Assembly: GCA_039566865.1 (NCBI GenBank)
Contig: CM076960.1
Coordinates: 5,084,001-5,148,000 of the forward strand
Length of the DNA stretch: 64,000 nucleotides
Direction of reading: 5' to 3'
Source of the DNA: Aurelia coerulea
Lineage: Eukaryota > Cnidaria > Scyphozoa > Semaeostomeae > Ulmaridae
Part shown: positions 47,671-61,244 of the stretch, piece after piece
Layout of the letters: the number at the start of each line of letters is the position of its first letter
Position numbering within the stretch: the first letter of the stretch is position 1
The notes under the pieces: generated by a model
What the model was told of the DNA's origin: nothing
Seen by the model: the letters and a program-made list of their open reading frames with translations, nothing else
Databases searched by the model: none
Made by a program: the position numbers and the translations under genes

Positions 47671-48967
47671 TGTAAGGGATAGAAATGTAAGAGATAGGGA
47701 AACTCTTTCTCATTAACTTCAAGATTATCCAGTACACGTTACACCATTATCAATACGTATAGATACAGGAAACACCCTTGTTGGGCATACGAACAAGTTA
47801 ATTTGTGAGCCTCGTTGTGAGCCTGAATGAATCCATCAAAAAGGGCTCCAGATCGCATGCGCAGTAACCATTTACTTCACTTATGTACTATGCAAATTAG
47901 CTTGACCATTGAGAACAAGGGAAGAAACAAAGGCAGCGACGCGCATGAGAACGTGAGCCCCTACGTCGATTCGCTCACAACAAAGCTGAAACATAATGTA
48001 TTAAAACAATAGGGATAGCACTTCATCTCCCCAACAAAACCTACTATCTTGAAAATCAGACTGGGTTGCACAATGAATACAATAAACAGCATAGATTCCA
48101 AATCTTTAAAAGGTTGGTGTAAAATTTAATGACCCATTTCTTTGAATCGAATGGCTTCGAGGAAACTGCAGCTGTTTTCCTTCAATTCTACGGTTGGAAT
48201 TTTCTTTCAGATTTGGAGTGTTTCTTCTTTTTCAAGAATTCAAGAAAAAATTCAAAATAACTTAAAACCATTGTAATTTCTAAACTGTTTGATGCAACAT
48301 GAAATAATTTCCAAGAAAACTATAGTTTACGAATGTCTGCAATATGGTATCCAGCAAAAGTATACCACTCTTCTGTTTTATGATTTAGAAATTGAGGACG
48401 TCACTGTTGGAAAGCTCTCCCTTTCCTGTTTGTATCTCAGGGCAAAGACAATGAAGACACTTTGTTGACGTTTACTTTATATATATTTATGCACTATTTA
48501 CATAGGCCTTTCACGACTATCCGGTTTCTCTACTGTTACTACTATTACGACAAATCCTTGTGAGTTACTCCCGCCCTCCACTGGCCTACGCCAGGGAGTG
48601 GCACTCTATACCTACGACCTTTCTCCTGGAGCTCCTTCAGTAACTAACTATAACTCTGTGATCGTGGCTCTATTACGCCCATTTGCGTTTCCGTTATGAC
48701 CTAATATGGCATAATGACCTTGGCATATGACCTATGCACGTTCCTATCACGTGTGCATGCATGGTTTCCGAATGAGGCTGACTCGTGACCTTGCACATAT
48801 CACGTGCTACTCGATTCTGCTGTGATGTGCATAAGAGGGGTTTCTACAATGCTAAATTGAACCTAAAACTTCACAACAGTCACATCCTCAAATGAAACTG
48901 AATATAAAATACGCATTACTTGCGAAAAATATTCAAAATTTCTGAAAAGCGCAACGGTAAAATTATG

Positions 48968-49874
48968 CAGGGTGTTCGAAAAAACATGTGCGCTGTTTGA
49001 GCGGCTGCAGCGGAGCAGCCATAACTCAAAGTTTGACACCGATTTTGAATAAATCTGATAGGAAGCTGCTGATTTATGGAGCAAGAAAGTCAAAATCATT
49101 GGCTGCCTCAAAACTAGAGGATTCATTATTCTCCACTATGTTAAAATCAAAGAAATCGATTGAAAAAGCAAACCTAGCCCTGTTTTCTGATGTTCACAAG
49201 TGAAACAGATGGTCATGAATTGGATTTTGTGTTAATCAAGAATATCGAACATAGCTAGAGGGTTGCTAGAAATGGTGATGTGGAACACAAGTGGTGCAGG
49301 CCATAACATGCGTCCATCAGTTATTTTGTTTCTTAAAAATGATAAAGTCGTTGTAAACCAAGGATAATGCCTTCAGCAGGCTGCCTTGTCAATATCCTTG
49401 AGTTATGTGGTCATTAATTACTCCCAAATGTGTTTCCTGACATAACTGCAATCCATTTGATGCTAAATTTCAAGTTATAAGGTTAAAGGGAATCGAAATA
49501 GTTAAAAGCTGGCCCGAGCCAAGCTAGAAATATAATCTATTGTATTCAATAACTTTGATGCCTGCCGTTTCATTGTGTGGTGAAGGAAACAATGGGTTTG
49601 TGGGCGTTTCTTCAGCCTATTTATAGCAGCTTGTCGATATAGCTATGTTTATTCCCTTCAAGTGCAGAAATAAAATCCTCTGGTTTTGAAACGACCACTG
49701 ATTTTGACTTTCTTTCTCAATAAATCAGCAACCACTTGTCAGATTTGCTCAAACTTGGTGCCAAATTCTAAGTTGAAATCTTGTCTATGCAAAATTTGAA
49801 AAATGTGTCAAGTTGGATGTATGGCTCCTCCACAGTAGCCATTCAAACCAGGTACATGTTTTTGGGACACCCTA
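48968..49874. mobile_element. CAGGGTGTCCC-family element, long form with a nested insert
   Basis: CAGGGTGTTCGAAAAAACAT at the left and its relative at the right (TTTTTGGGACACCCTA). It shares the inner block GCATGGAC/CATGCGTCCATCAG and TGTGGTCATTAATTACTCCC with 21080-21844 in opposite orientation. The extra length is explained by the TTAA MITE at 49487-49657. Confidence 0.82.
49487..49657. mobile_element. TTAA-type MITE nested in a TA element (171 bp)
   Basis: The left end AGGGAATCGAAATAG and the right end complement (AGGGAATAAACATAGC) are flanked by TTAA (49483-49486) and TCAA (49658-49661). The sibling element at 45901-46644 lacks this insert, which supports insertion into the host element. 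Confidence 0.75.
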
Positions 49875-52664
49875 TAGGTAATTAGCTACAATTTCTTTTA
49901 AGCAGTTGAACTAGAAGAAATAGGTCATAGAATTTTACACCCACCTTTTTATGCAGATTTGAAGAACCTACGGTACAATATGCTACAATGAACTGGTTCG
50001 TATAAAGCAATTAACCATTATTTTGACAATTTTAGCTTGTGGGTTCTTAATCTATTACGTCCTCATACGCGGATGTTTACTGTAACTTGAAAAAGTCTAC
50101 CAGCTCTACCACAGCATTACAGGAAATTTTTTTTGAGAAACTAAGAATTTAAGGAATTGTTGAAACTCTTAAAATCATCAGAATTTAACCCTATCTCACC
50201 TGGGCCTTTTGAAGCGATCAATACCTGAGGGGGGTGGATTCCACCCCCTTCCCCCTCTTTTATTCGCTGTTATAGTAGCTGTAATCTTTAAACTTGGTAA
50301 ATAGATAGACTTTGGTGCAAACAATCAAAATCACGTGAATAAATCTAATGATTTCTATTTTCTTGTTGCTATGACAATAAGAAGATATCAAGTTATGATT
50401 ATCATGATTATTACTAACATGATTGAAACAGTGAATTAATTGTTTGTTTCAAACTGAGTTGGATATGATCAAATACATGTGTGGGCATAATTTGGCATAT
50501 GTTTCAGATTAATATCTGCAACAATTAGAAAAAGTATACAAATTTTGTTGACTAGACAGTGAAACATTGGTTGCCATGGTTACAATGCTATATTTAAAAT
50601 CTTGAAACTTTCATCATTCGATACAGTATAGATATAAACTCAAAGTAGCGCAATCTTGGCATCCTGGTTTGCATATTTCAGCATTTGCGAATAAAAGTTT
50701 GGTTGTGGGGGGGGGGGGGGATGTGAGATAGGGTTAAGTACTCGGAGTCTCTTATCAGTTTTAAAAATCTTCGCATTTACTCTATGCCCTCTTGAACATT
50801 TTAAAACGACATTTTTGAAGCTTTTCAGATGTTGAAACATTGCATACTCAACTACCTTCTTAGTAATGGGGCCTTAGAACCTTTAAAGTAACAATTGCCA
50901 TGATAATCATTTCACAAGTTAGCGGCGTTGGCTTATACAGCACACAATGGCCCCCTTTCACGGCCCCCTGAAAATCAGTCATACTGACTGACGGGGCTAC
51001 CGTGCATAAATTATTTCAAAATGAAAATGAAAAAAGAAATGAAAAACAAAATAACTGTAATAACCCATTAAAGTTGAACAAACATTTTCTCATTTTGTTC
51101 AAATTGAAGTAACATGTTCAAACATTTTTGAAGTTCTAACATAATAAGGCATAAAAAGTCAAGACTTATATCTCCAACAGCATTACGATCTCACAATCTC
51201 TGTTTAAATCACCAAAACTCAGACAAAAAAACGTACATATGATTAGCACAGGAATAAATGTTTCAGCCGATTTTGCTCGTGGCCCAATCAGGCGGAGGAT
51301 AAGCGAAGAAGACTTATGACCACAGACGTTTAACTTCACTTCAATCAAATGTCAATAAATAACACAGGGGATCCATGAGATAATTCTACAATCACGGGAG
51401 CACATTGCAGTGGCCTACACAGGCATCAAATGTTTCCACTGATTTTCTCTCGTGGCCCATGGCCGAAACCTACAAAGCCTCATTTTCACGGACCAATGAG
51501 GCAGTGAATAAGCGAGGAAGACAAAAGAAACCCGCGAAGAATATTCTATTTTTACCTAACGCAACCAGGACAAAAAATGCCTTTCCAATGAACAAAATAG
51601 CCAATTTTGGCGAAGGCTTGTCGAGAACTGATTACGCCAGCATATGAGTCAAATCTTTCAATAGGGCACAGGGAAACCCGCAAATCTTCCAATTTCACGC
51701 TTATAAGCCAATGATATCGTCGTATTCCGATCACATGACTGAAAATAAGGCTTTCGAGATAAATTTTCGAGTACCTTCACGAAAATAAAAATGGATATTC
51801 GAGTAATAAAGATACAGAGCTGGTTTTACCACGAATCGATTCGAGAGGCCCCACTCCACATTTGTTTTTCTGCATTTGGTTAAAATCTCATCAGGGATCG
51901 GCGTTACATCGAATTTCATTCCTTCGAAAATTGGCCTATGTTCAAGAATTCTTCAGGAACGCTACAAATAAGATATAGCTTTCAAAATTTCACATGTTAC
52001 GTGAATTATTTCCAGAAATAACAGGCAAGTATTTGTTTGTGTGATTTTCGAAAATCCTAGACGAATTAAAGCTATTTGCTGCGAATAAAGCTAATGGGCC
52101 TACCTTCACCCGCAGCAGAATCCCAGTAATCGGCATTAAATCACTCTTTTTCGCAATAATAACCAGCGGATATATTAACGAATAACTTCACCACAAATTC
52201 AATTTCTTTCCACCATTTTATCATCGATAATTTCGATAAAATGTGACTTTTTTTTTCTATAACAACAAAACCTAATTCTAAATAAAAGGAAATACTATTT
52301 ACATGTGCCATTCATGGCGGGGAAAGACACTAGGTCATCTGGTCCCCACCATGGATGACACTTACAATTCAACTGTCAATTTCATAAACAAAAATGAATG
52401 AAAAAAAATAAATAAAATAAAACAAATTCATACAACACTAGACTGATTACAATTCGTCGTAAATTTCGCTCGTTTTTTATATTTTGATTTTAACCCTTTC
52501 GCTCAATCTACGACTCATAAAAAAGCTATGTGAAAACGAGGACAAAACTAATGTACGAGAATTTAACCGAGACTTGGTCGGTCGATTGATTGATTGATGG
52601 ATTCGATTGATTGTTCGTGCCGCAGGGAGACTTCCTAGCTGTGATGGAGGTCATGTGACTTTTC
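49875..52664. other. gene-free stretch
   Basis: No exon, RT or transposase was recognised. Homopolymer runs (a G-tract at about 50708-50720) and a retroelement-tail relative at about 50985-51050 are the only labels I can support. Pieces near 49920-49965 resemble the region flanking the satellite-type repeats (TAGAATTTTACACCCACC). Confidence 0.5.
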
Positions 52665-55139
52665 CACGCCCGACAACACCAAGCCTGAATTCTGACGTCA
52701 CTTCCGGCCTCTCTTGCAAGAAAGCTGTGGCGCGAAAGTAAAATTTTGTGATAAATGGCGTCAGCAGGCGTCCCAAGTGTCCCAAAGCAAAATATCGAGA
52801 TATAACGCAATAGCTGTATCTTCGCTCTTTCAAGTTCTTTTAGCATTTTGAACTCAGAGCCCCTTGGTTTTTCATATTTTTCAAAGGCCGTGGACAACTC
52901 TGTTTACAAACTCGGGATTCAGCACAGCAGGTAAGCAGACTTTATCATAAATTTAACGTTTGTCCTTTGTTTCATGGAAATTTTGTTGAAAGTTTTGGAT
53001 TCCTCGATGTCGTTTTGTCCTATTTGCCACCTTTCGCCAATTGTTGACGAAATAAACTTGTCTTTTTCTCGTCTTGAACTTCGGCTTGCAGTTTCAAGAA
53101 AATGAACTTTTGTTGGCCTAAATTTAACCGAAATTTTTTCAAACTCCAATATTTTCTAAACTAAGACAGGAATTCTCATTTTGGAGATATAACGCAATAG
53201 CTGTAAGCATCTAGTTTCTAGAAATGTTGCCTTTTTTGCTGTAGCCTTTGCCGGTTTCCCACAATTTTCAAAGGCGATTTTTCCTCGAGAGCCATGACTA
53301 TTTAATCTGCGTTAACTTTACGTGCTTCCTTTTACAAACTTGTCTGCTTTTTAGTCAGAAAACAAACGTTGACCTTGGTTGAATGTATCACTTTCTAACT
53401 TAATCTGATGTTTTCAGAAATGAAAGTATTTTAGAGTACTTGCTACCTGTTTTGGCCACCAGAGCAATAAGAATAATAACAAAACTTTGACTTCGCTCTC
53501 AGAGAACTTTTCGTCGGGTTTGGCCTAAATGTAAACAAACATAAAGTTGCATTGTTGCTTATTTTCTTCAAGACTAATGGGGAAGCTCTGACCTAGAAAT
53601 AGGAGATTTGCTTACTAAAACGATGTTATCAAGGCTACCTTGTACAAAAGATTATCAGCTTTGATTATTTTGCCTATAAACACGATAGTTTACTGCAATT
53701 ATTTGCCCTTAAATCCGCTTTCTTTTTCTTGAGCAGGGTATTGCTGCTCTGATTTAAGTTTGCAAAGACCTCTCCTATTTTGATTTGCTGCTCTTTTTTG
53801 TACATGCAATTCTCTATGAGACAAAGTGAAATTTGCTATGCAGCAAATGTTTTTAGTAGGAGGAAATAATATCGTCTCTGTTTTATTTTAGGACCCAAAC
53901 AGAACAAGATTATCCTTTACCAATCAAGCCCAACCTTGAAGCAGCATTTGACAACAACCACAAAAGACTGCAATTCTTGCTTTTCCAATGCCTGAAGACT
54001 GATGCAAAACTAATGGACAAATCATTCAATGAAAAACAATATTATGATATATCAACAAATTTGAGCAATCCAATAATTGATACTCTGATGATTTTACTCT
54101 GATAATAGGAAGATGGTAAGATAATAGCAATTGAATCATCACAAAATTGAAATTTTAATGCTTCCAATTCTTAAACAGTCTGAACCTTATTCTGAATTTG
54201 ATCTGCAAAGACAATTGTTTGCAAAGACAAAGACAAAGCTCGCCCGTTTCACCCTGTAGCCCCTGCTGCCATGCTTATTCATGAGTTTCTGAAAATTACC
54301 AAAAAGCAGTTATTGCCGTTGTCCATTCAGAAATAGTCATTGCAATTTCGATAGACAGCACCCTTCCCTATCTTCCTTGTCTGTGGGTTTTTAGAGCCAA
54401 CGAGGGAAGATTTCCAGACTGCATTGAGTTGCTCCATCATTGACAGGAACTTGCCCAGTACAAATAACATATTTTATAATATTTTCTATAATTTGCTATC
54501 CATTTGTCCATCAAAGACATCTACCATCATAAACAAAACGATTTCAGTTCTTGATCCATAAATATCCGAGTTCTTTCGTTGGAAGCTGCTTCTTCTTGTC
54601 TCTTTCTTTCTGGCGGGTTGGAGACTTATTTGAAAACATGAAAGCATCTCTTGTCCTTCACTGGCAGTAAAAGGATCGCTAGTGCTCTGCATATTGGTTT
54701 ATTGCTTCGTTTCGTTCAGAATTAAAAAGTTTTCTTGAAAGCAAGCAGCAAGCAGACCACGCCGCTTCAAAACAATTTCTACGATCTACGGCATTTTCTA
54801 AATGTCATGGCTTTCAAGGCGCTGCTTACCGCACCAAAAACAATGAATTCGAAAAATTTGCCCAAATACGGATGAAAATCTCTTAAAATAAGACCATCAC
54901 TCCTGTCAAATTGCGTGGAGTTTACCAGGATCTTTAAATCAAAACGATTTTAGTTTTAAACATTTCTTAGATAAATTCACTACCTTTTAAGATTAAATTA
55001 ACGCGGAAAAATCACACCGCATCCCTGCAAGAAACGTTCAAAGTGGACGAAAATATTCACTTCCGGTAATTTTCCTATACATTTGTATATGGGCATCAAA
55101 GCGAGGCTGAACTCCTCGAGAAAGGTGTTGTCGGGCGTG
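52665..55139 (+). mobile_element. 2.4-kb TIR element with 5-bp TSD, copy A
   Basis: CACGCCCGACAACACC is an exact inverted terminal repeat. TTTTC flanks both ends (52660-52664 and 55140-55144), a 5-bp target duplication. The whole length is matched by copy B in reverse orientation. A plus-strand exon-like ORF follows a TTTTATTTTAG acceptor-like site and runs from about 53893 to a stop near 54102 (starting TQTEQDYPLPIKPNLEAAF). I recognise no transposase. Superfamily is open: 5-bp duplications are known for Transib and some Ginger-type elements, but the terminal CACGCCC is not the usual Transib CACWRTG. Confidence 0.85.
53893..54104 (+). CDS. exon-like ORF inside the 5-bp-TSD element
   Basis: After TTTTATTTTAG the open frame reads TQTEQDYPLPIKPNLEAAF, continues with NNHKRLQFLLFQCLKTDAK and ends ...IIDTLMILL before TGA TAA, about 70 codons. 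Copy B keeps the same frame with at least one substitution (a Thr-to-Lys type change in the segment before NLSN). Lys/Glu/Leu composition is protein-like. I recognise no family. It could be the last exon of the element's own gene or a captured host exon. Chance remains possible. Confidence 0.35.
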
Positions 55140-56139
55140 TTTTCCACGCCTTCAAACTTTTTCGGAATGAGTGAACCAGACAAACTTGCGTTCCTTTGAC
55201 AATCAAAACAATAAAGATTTCGTCAAATTCAGCCAGCCAGTGGGATCTAATTTCTTTCAAATGAAACAATGATAAATCTAAAACAATACAATCATGATTG
55301 TTTCGATTGCTAAAGGAACCCAAGGTATATTTCAGAAACTTTTTGCTGAAGCCTTCTGCAACCTATTGTGAGACTGTTTTACGCAAAAAACCTGCACTAG
55401 CTATTCTGTAATAATTTCAATCACTAATATTTCTGCTGTCAATACTATGGTTAACAAAGCATAAACGTTTCATCAAGTTTCGATTATTCTTTATCTTAAA
55501 ATGCGCGAGTTTTCTGGCGTTATCTTCAGGGGAACTTTGCAATGTTTTCTAGAATGTTCTTCGGTCGGGGAAGCTCAAGAAACGAACACAAATTATTCTC
55601 GCAAAGAAAAACACACAAAAAGGCTTCTCAAAACTATAAATAATTCTCCTAAAAAATGTATAGTTATCCATAAAACTCTTATGACACATTTGTTTCGTAA
55701 GATTGAAAATAGTTTCTGTTTAAGCAGCTTTGTACTGTAGTCTGTGATTTTAAACTTCAGGAGGAAAGATAAATTGATCGGCACTTTGCAAGAACGAAGA
55801 AACGTTTTCAAGGTTCAAGCCTCTTTGACAAATTTACTATAATTTGCACAGAATTTCAAATACGAATACTTCTGCTGTTTATAGAGGAATGTTTCAAGAA
55901 ATTTCGGGTATCTTTTCCACATCGAATGTGAGTTTTCTCTTAACTTTTTGCCGGGTCGAAGTGCTTACCTCAAGCTCCTTTTTTGTTTGCTCAGGCCAAA
56001 AAGGAATCCTGTGTTTCACGATTTAAATTCGCCAAACAGTAAGTCTTCCGGGGTCTTCCTACAGCAAGTTGGCAAACAAACAAATGCATCCTTTCCCTTC
56101 AAAACTCTTTCGTACAGTGCCTTTAGAGATCACCTTTAT

Positions 56140-58578
56140 CACGCCCGACAACACCTTTCTCGAGGAGTTCAGCCTCGCTTTGATGCCCCTATACAAATGT
56201 ATAGGAAAATGACCGGAAGTGAATATTTTCGTCCACTTTGAACGTTTCTTGCAGGGATGCGGTGTGATTTTTCCGCGTTAATTTAATCTTAAAAGGTAGT
56301 GAATTTATCTAAGAAATGTTTAAAACTAAAATCGTTTTGATTTAAAGATCCTGGTAAACTCCACGCAATTTGACAGGAGTGATGGTCTTATTTTAAGAGA
56401 TTTTCATCCGTATTTGGGCAAATTTTTCGAATTCATTGTTTTTGGTGCGGTAAGCAGCGCCTTGAAAACCATGACATTTAGAAAATGCCGTAGATCGTAG
56501 AAATTGTTTTGAAGCGGCGTGGTCTGCTTGCTGCTTGCTTTCAAGAAAACTTTTTAATTCTGAACGAAACGAAGCAATAAACCAATATGCAGAGCACTAG
56601 CGATCCTTTTTCTGCCAGTGAAGGACAAGAGATGCTTTCATGTTTTCAAATAAGTCTCCAACCCGCCAGAAAGAAAGAGACAAGAAGAAGCAGCTTCCAA
56701 CGAAAGAACTCGGATATTTATGGATCAAGGACTAAAATCGTTTTGTTTATGATGGCATGGACAAATGGATAGCAAATTATAGAAAATATGTTATATGTAC
56801 TGGGCAAGTTCCTGTCAATGATGGAGCAACTCAATGCAGTCTGGAAATCTTCCCTTGTTGGCTCTAAAAACTCACAGACAAGGAAGATAGGGAAGGATGC
56901 TGTCTATCGAAATTGCAATGACTATTTCTGAATGGACAACGGCAATAACTGCTTTTTGGTAATTTTCAGAAACTCATGAATAAGCATGGCAGCAGGGGCT
57001 ACAGGGTGAAACGGGCGAGCTTTGTCTTTGTCTTTGCAGATCAAATTCAGAATAAGGTTCAGACTGTTTCAGAATTGGAAGCATTAAAATTTCAATTTTG
57101 TGATGATTCAATTGCTATTATCTTACCATCTTCCTATTATCAGAGTAAAATCATCAGAGTATCAATTATTGGATTGCTCAAATTTTTTGATATATCATAA
57201 TATTGTTTTTCATTGAATGCTTTGTCCATTAGTTTTGCATCAGTCTTCAGGCATTGGAAAAGCAAGAATTGCAGTCTTTTGTGGTTGTTGTCAAATGCTG
57301 CTTCAAGGTTGGGCTTGATTGGTAAAGGATAATCTTGTTCTGTTTGGGTCCTAAAATAAAACAGAGACGATATTATTTCCTCCTACTAAAACTGTTGGCT
57401 GCATAGCGAATTTCACTTTGTCTCATAGAGAATTGCATGTACAAATTAGAGCAGCAAACCAAAATAGGAGATGTCTTTGCAAACTTAAATCAGAGCAGCA
57501 ATACCCTGCTCAAGAAAAAGAAAACAGATTTAAGGGCAAATAATTGCAGTAAACTATCGTTTTTATAGGCAAAATAATCAAAGCTGATAATATTTTGTAC
57601 AAGGTAGCCTTGATAACATTGTTTTAGTAAGCAAATCTCCTATTTCTAGGTCAGAGCTTCCCCATTAGTCTTGAAGAAAATAAGCAACAATGCAACTTTA
57701 TGTTTGTTTACAGTTAGGCCAAACCCGACGAAGAGTTCTCTGAGCGCGAAGTCAAAGTTTTGCTATTATTCTCATTGCTCTGGTGGCCAAAACAGCTAGC
57801 AAGTACTCTAAAATACTTTCATTTCTGAACACATCAGATTAAGTTCGAAAGTGATACATTCAACCAAGGTTAACGTTTGTTTTCTGACTTAAAAGCAGAC
57901 AAGTTTGTAAAAGGAAGCACGTAAAGTTAACGCAGATTAAATAGTCATGGCTCTCAAGGAAAAATCGCCTTTGAAAATTGTGGGAAACCGGCAAAGGCTA
58001 CAGCAAAACAGGCAACATTCCTACAAACTAGATGCTTACAGCTATTGCGTTATATCTCCAAAATGAGAATTCCTGTCTTAGTTTAGAAAATATCGGAGTT
58101 TGAAAAAATTTCGGTTAAATTTAGGCCAACAAAAGTTCATTTTCTTGAAACTGCAAGCCGAAGTTCAAGACGAGAAAAAGACAAGTTTATTTCGTCAACA
58201 ATTGGCGAAAGGTGGCAAAATAGGACAAAACGACATCGAGGAATCCAAAACTTTCAACAAAATTTCCATGAAACAAAGGACAAATGTTAAATATATGATA
58301 AAGTCTGCTTACCTGCTGTGCTGAATCCCGAGTTTGTAAACAGAGTTGTCCACGGCCTTTGAAAAATATGAAAAACCAAGGGGCTCTGAGTTCAAAATGC
58401 TAAAAGAACTTGAAAGAGCGAAGATACAGCTATTGCGTTATATCTCGATATTTTGCTTTGGGACACTTGGGACGCCTGCTGACGCCATTTATCACAAAAT
58501 TTTACTTTCGCGCCACAGCTTTCTTGCAAGAGAGGCCGGAAGTGACGTCAGAATTCAGGCTTGGTGTTGTCGGGCGTG
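56140..58578 (-). mobile_element. 2.4-kb TIR element with 5-bp TSD, copy B (inverted)
   Basis: The same CACGCCCGACAACACC termini, flanked by TTTAT at 56135-56139 and 58579-58583. It is the reverse complement of copy A with scattered substitutions and small indels (2,439 versus 2,475 bp). The exon-like ORF seen in A is present on the minus strand near 57140-57350. The different flanking 5-mers imply a separate insertion. Confidence 0.85.
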
Positions 58579-61033
58579 TTTATTCTGTCCGTAGCTGCGA
58601 TGATAACAACCTCCATTTTGGCAAAAAGCAACGCGAAGCGCTGTCTTATTGACAGGGTGACCAAGGGCACCGACAATTCCAAAAACTACCGAAAATTTTA
58701 CCGAAAACTCAAAAATTTGCGCGGGAAATTTAAATGAGCCAATCACAGCCGAGCAGCCCCGAATGCTGCAATCTGATTGTAACGTCAGGAACTTGACGTG
58801 AAAACGAGTTTTTGTCCTGATTTTGAGTTAGTTTGGTTATGAGTCCCTGTTTGAGAGAGCGATTCCATTCAATTCAATTAGTAATTCAACTCAATAGCGA
58901 GCGAAAACTAGGGACGAACTGTAATAAGTCTAATACAACACATCAACGATACAACACAGATAAACGTGACAGACAAAAGCCGAGAAAAGGATGCTACACA
59001 GGGTGGATATTAGCATGCTGAGATTTTTTCAATGGAGCCGCTTAGTTTTCTCTATGAACGAAATTGTAGCTTCCAAAATCATTCTGTTTGAGACAATGTT
59101 TAATTTCTCAGCACCAAACAACAAGAGGTTACCAAGTGCCTCGTTATCCAAAACTGTAACGTCCAATAGCGGGATGTCTCCAAGCTGGGCAAAGAGATCT
59201 CTGCGAGCATTTTCAAAAAGAGGGCAGTGCAGGAGGTAATGTTTATTATCCTCATTTGCAACACCGCATATACACAAGGGACTTAAACAATCAAAGTTGT
59301 GCCTAAATCGATGCTCATTTAGGGGACTAAAACCGACTCTAAGTCTTGTTAGATTTCTTATACCGGTAATATTATGCACATTATAAACGGATCTACACGG
59401 AGGACGTATTTGAGCAAGCAATTTGCGTTTGAACTCCCCAATCGAAACAGAATTTCTGGTATCTTCATCTAGCAGGTTCCATTCGCAGGGAGTACTTTGG
59501 AAGTATGCATTGGAAAAACGAACTGTTCTGCTTACAGGCTGCGCGTATGAACGACTTGACCTTAAATGATATGGCACTTCTCCCTCTGAAGGGATTTCAT
59601 TGAACAAGTAAGCCGGGGACATACTTTTACGCAGGTTGAAAAAATGACACAGTCGTCGATACCATCTTCTTTGGTAAAGATTTTCCCAACCAAGTTCATT
59701 GAGAATCCTTTGCCCACTTGTACCTTTCCACGCTCCTGATACCGCTAACGCAGCAGAGTATTGCACTTGCTCTAGCTTTTTAGTGAAGCTTTGCCTCATT
59801 TCAGGATCGTGCTTATGATACAAAATGTCATCATAGTCAAGGTGAGGTCTGACGTGAAGCTTATAAACTTGATCGAGTACTTCCCTTTTGACGTACCTGG
59901 ATAAGTATTTAATGATACCAATACCTTTACGAGCCTTAGCAATAGCTTCCTTGATATGGCTTTGGAAATTTAGTTTGTCATCAAGAATAATACCGAGATG
60001 CTTATGTTCGTTCTTCCTTGACACTTCGTCATTTCCTAATATTAGCACAGGATGATTTGGTTTATTTCTTTTTGTTGAAAAAATAACCTCTTCGGTTTTA
60101 TCTGCATTGAATTGCATTTTCCATTGCCATGCCCATAGTCTAACTCTCTCCAGATCCCTATTTAGACCCTCAGCTGTTTCTCCTTCACCATTCACAACAG
60201 AAAAAAGCGATGTGTCATCTGCAAACAGTTTGATATCACTGTGGACATTTTCAATAAGATCGTTTATATAAACAAGGAAAAAGAGAGGACCCAGGACTGA
60301 GCCTTGTGGAACACCTGAAGAAACCACCTTCCATTCAGAGCTTTTACCATTTAGCAAGACACGCTGGCTACGATTTGACAAAAAGCTGCGCAAAAGAACA
60401 AGAAGCTTTCCAGATATTCCGGATATTTCAAGTTTGTAAAGCAACCCATCATGCCACACTCTGTCAAATGCTTTCGACAGATCAAGGAATACAGCTCGAG
60501 TTTCTTTGCTAGGCACCTCTTCAAAAGCAACATATATTTTATGCGTAATCAGTAAAAGTTGGTTGATGGTAGAATCCCCAGGACGAAAACCAGATTGATG
60601 AGGTGTCAACATTTGATTGGTAGATAAATATTGATAGATTTCGTCAAAGATGATTTTTTCCAGAATCTTTCCACAGATAGGCAAGAGTGATATGGGGCAA
60701 TAGTTCTTTTTATTTTGTCTGCTGCCCTTTTTGTGGACTGGGATGATATTTGCTCTTTTCCAGCTGGAGGGGTAGACCCCAGTTTCAATGCACTGTTTGA
60801 AAATCAAAGACAATGGTTCAACAAGGCAGTCATCGCAGATTTTTAACATTGCAATAGAGATACCATCGCATCCATGAGCTTTATTACTATCCAAAGAGCG
60901 AATTAACCGCAATATTTCCTCTTTATCTATGGGTATTTCTGTCAGAGAGCAGGTGCCCTGCCTTCGAAAATTTGGCAATGTGCTACCAGTTACAACTGCA
61001 GAGCATTGTTCTACAAAATAGTCATTTAATATA

Positions 61034-61244
61034 CCGGGTGTCCCAGAATGATGTATTATCATTTGATTGCTTATATGTCCATAACCGATGAACCGATTTT
61101 CAAAAACTGGTAAAACCTTAAACAACATCTTAAAATACAATTTAGCCTTTAGGCAATCAAGTAAAACGAAGCGTTTGAAAATCGGTTCATTGGTTATGGA
61201 CATGTAGGCAGTCAAACAATGATACATCATTTTGGGACACCCGG
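61034..61244. mobile_element. TA-flanked MITE inserted in the RT ORF (211 bp)
   Basis: CCGGGTGTCCCAGAATGATG and its near complement form the ends; TA is at 61032-61033 and 61245-61246. The long inverted arms include ATAACCGATGAACCGATTTT. Insert plus duplication is 213 bp, a multiple of three. Confidence 0.9.

Noticed and set aside
52526..52897. Protein-coding gene STAFEKYEKPRGSEF... on the minus strand
   Set aside because: It crosses the end of the 2.4-kb element and exists twice only because the element is present twice; no family match.
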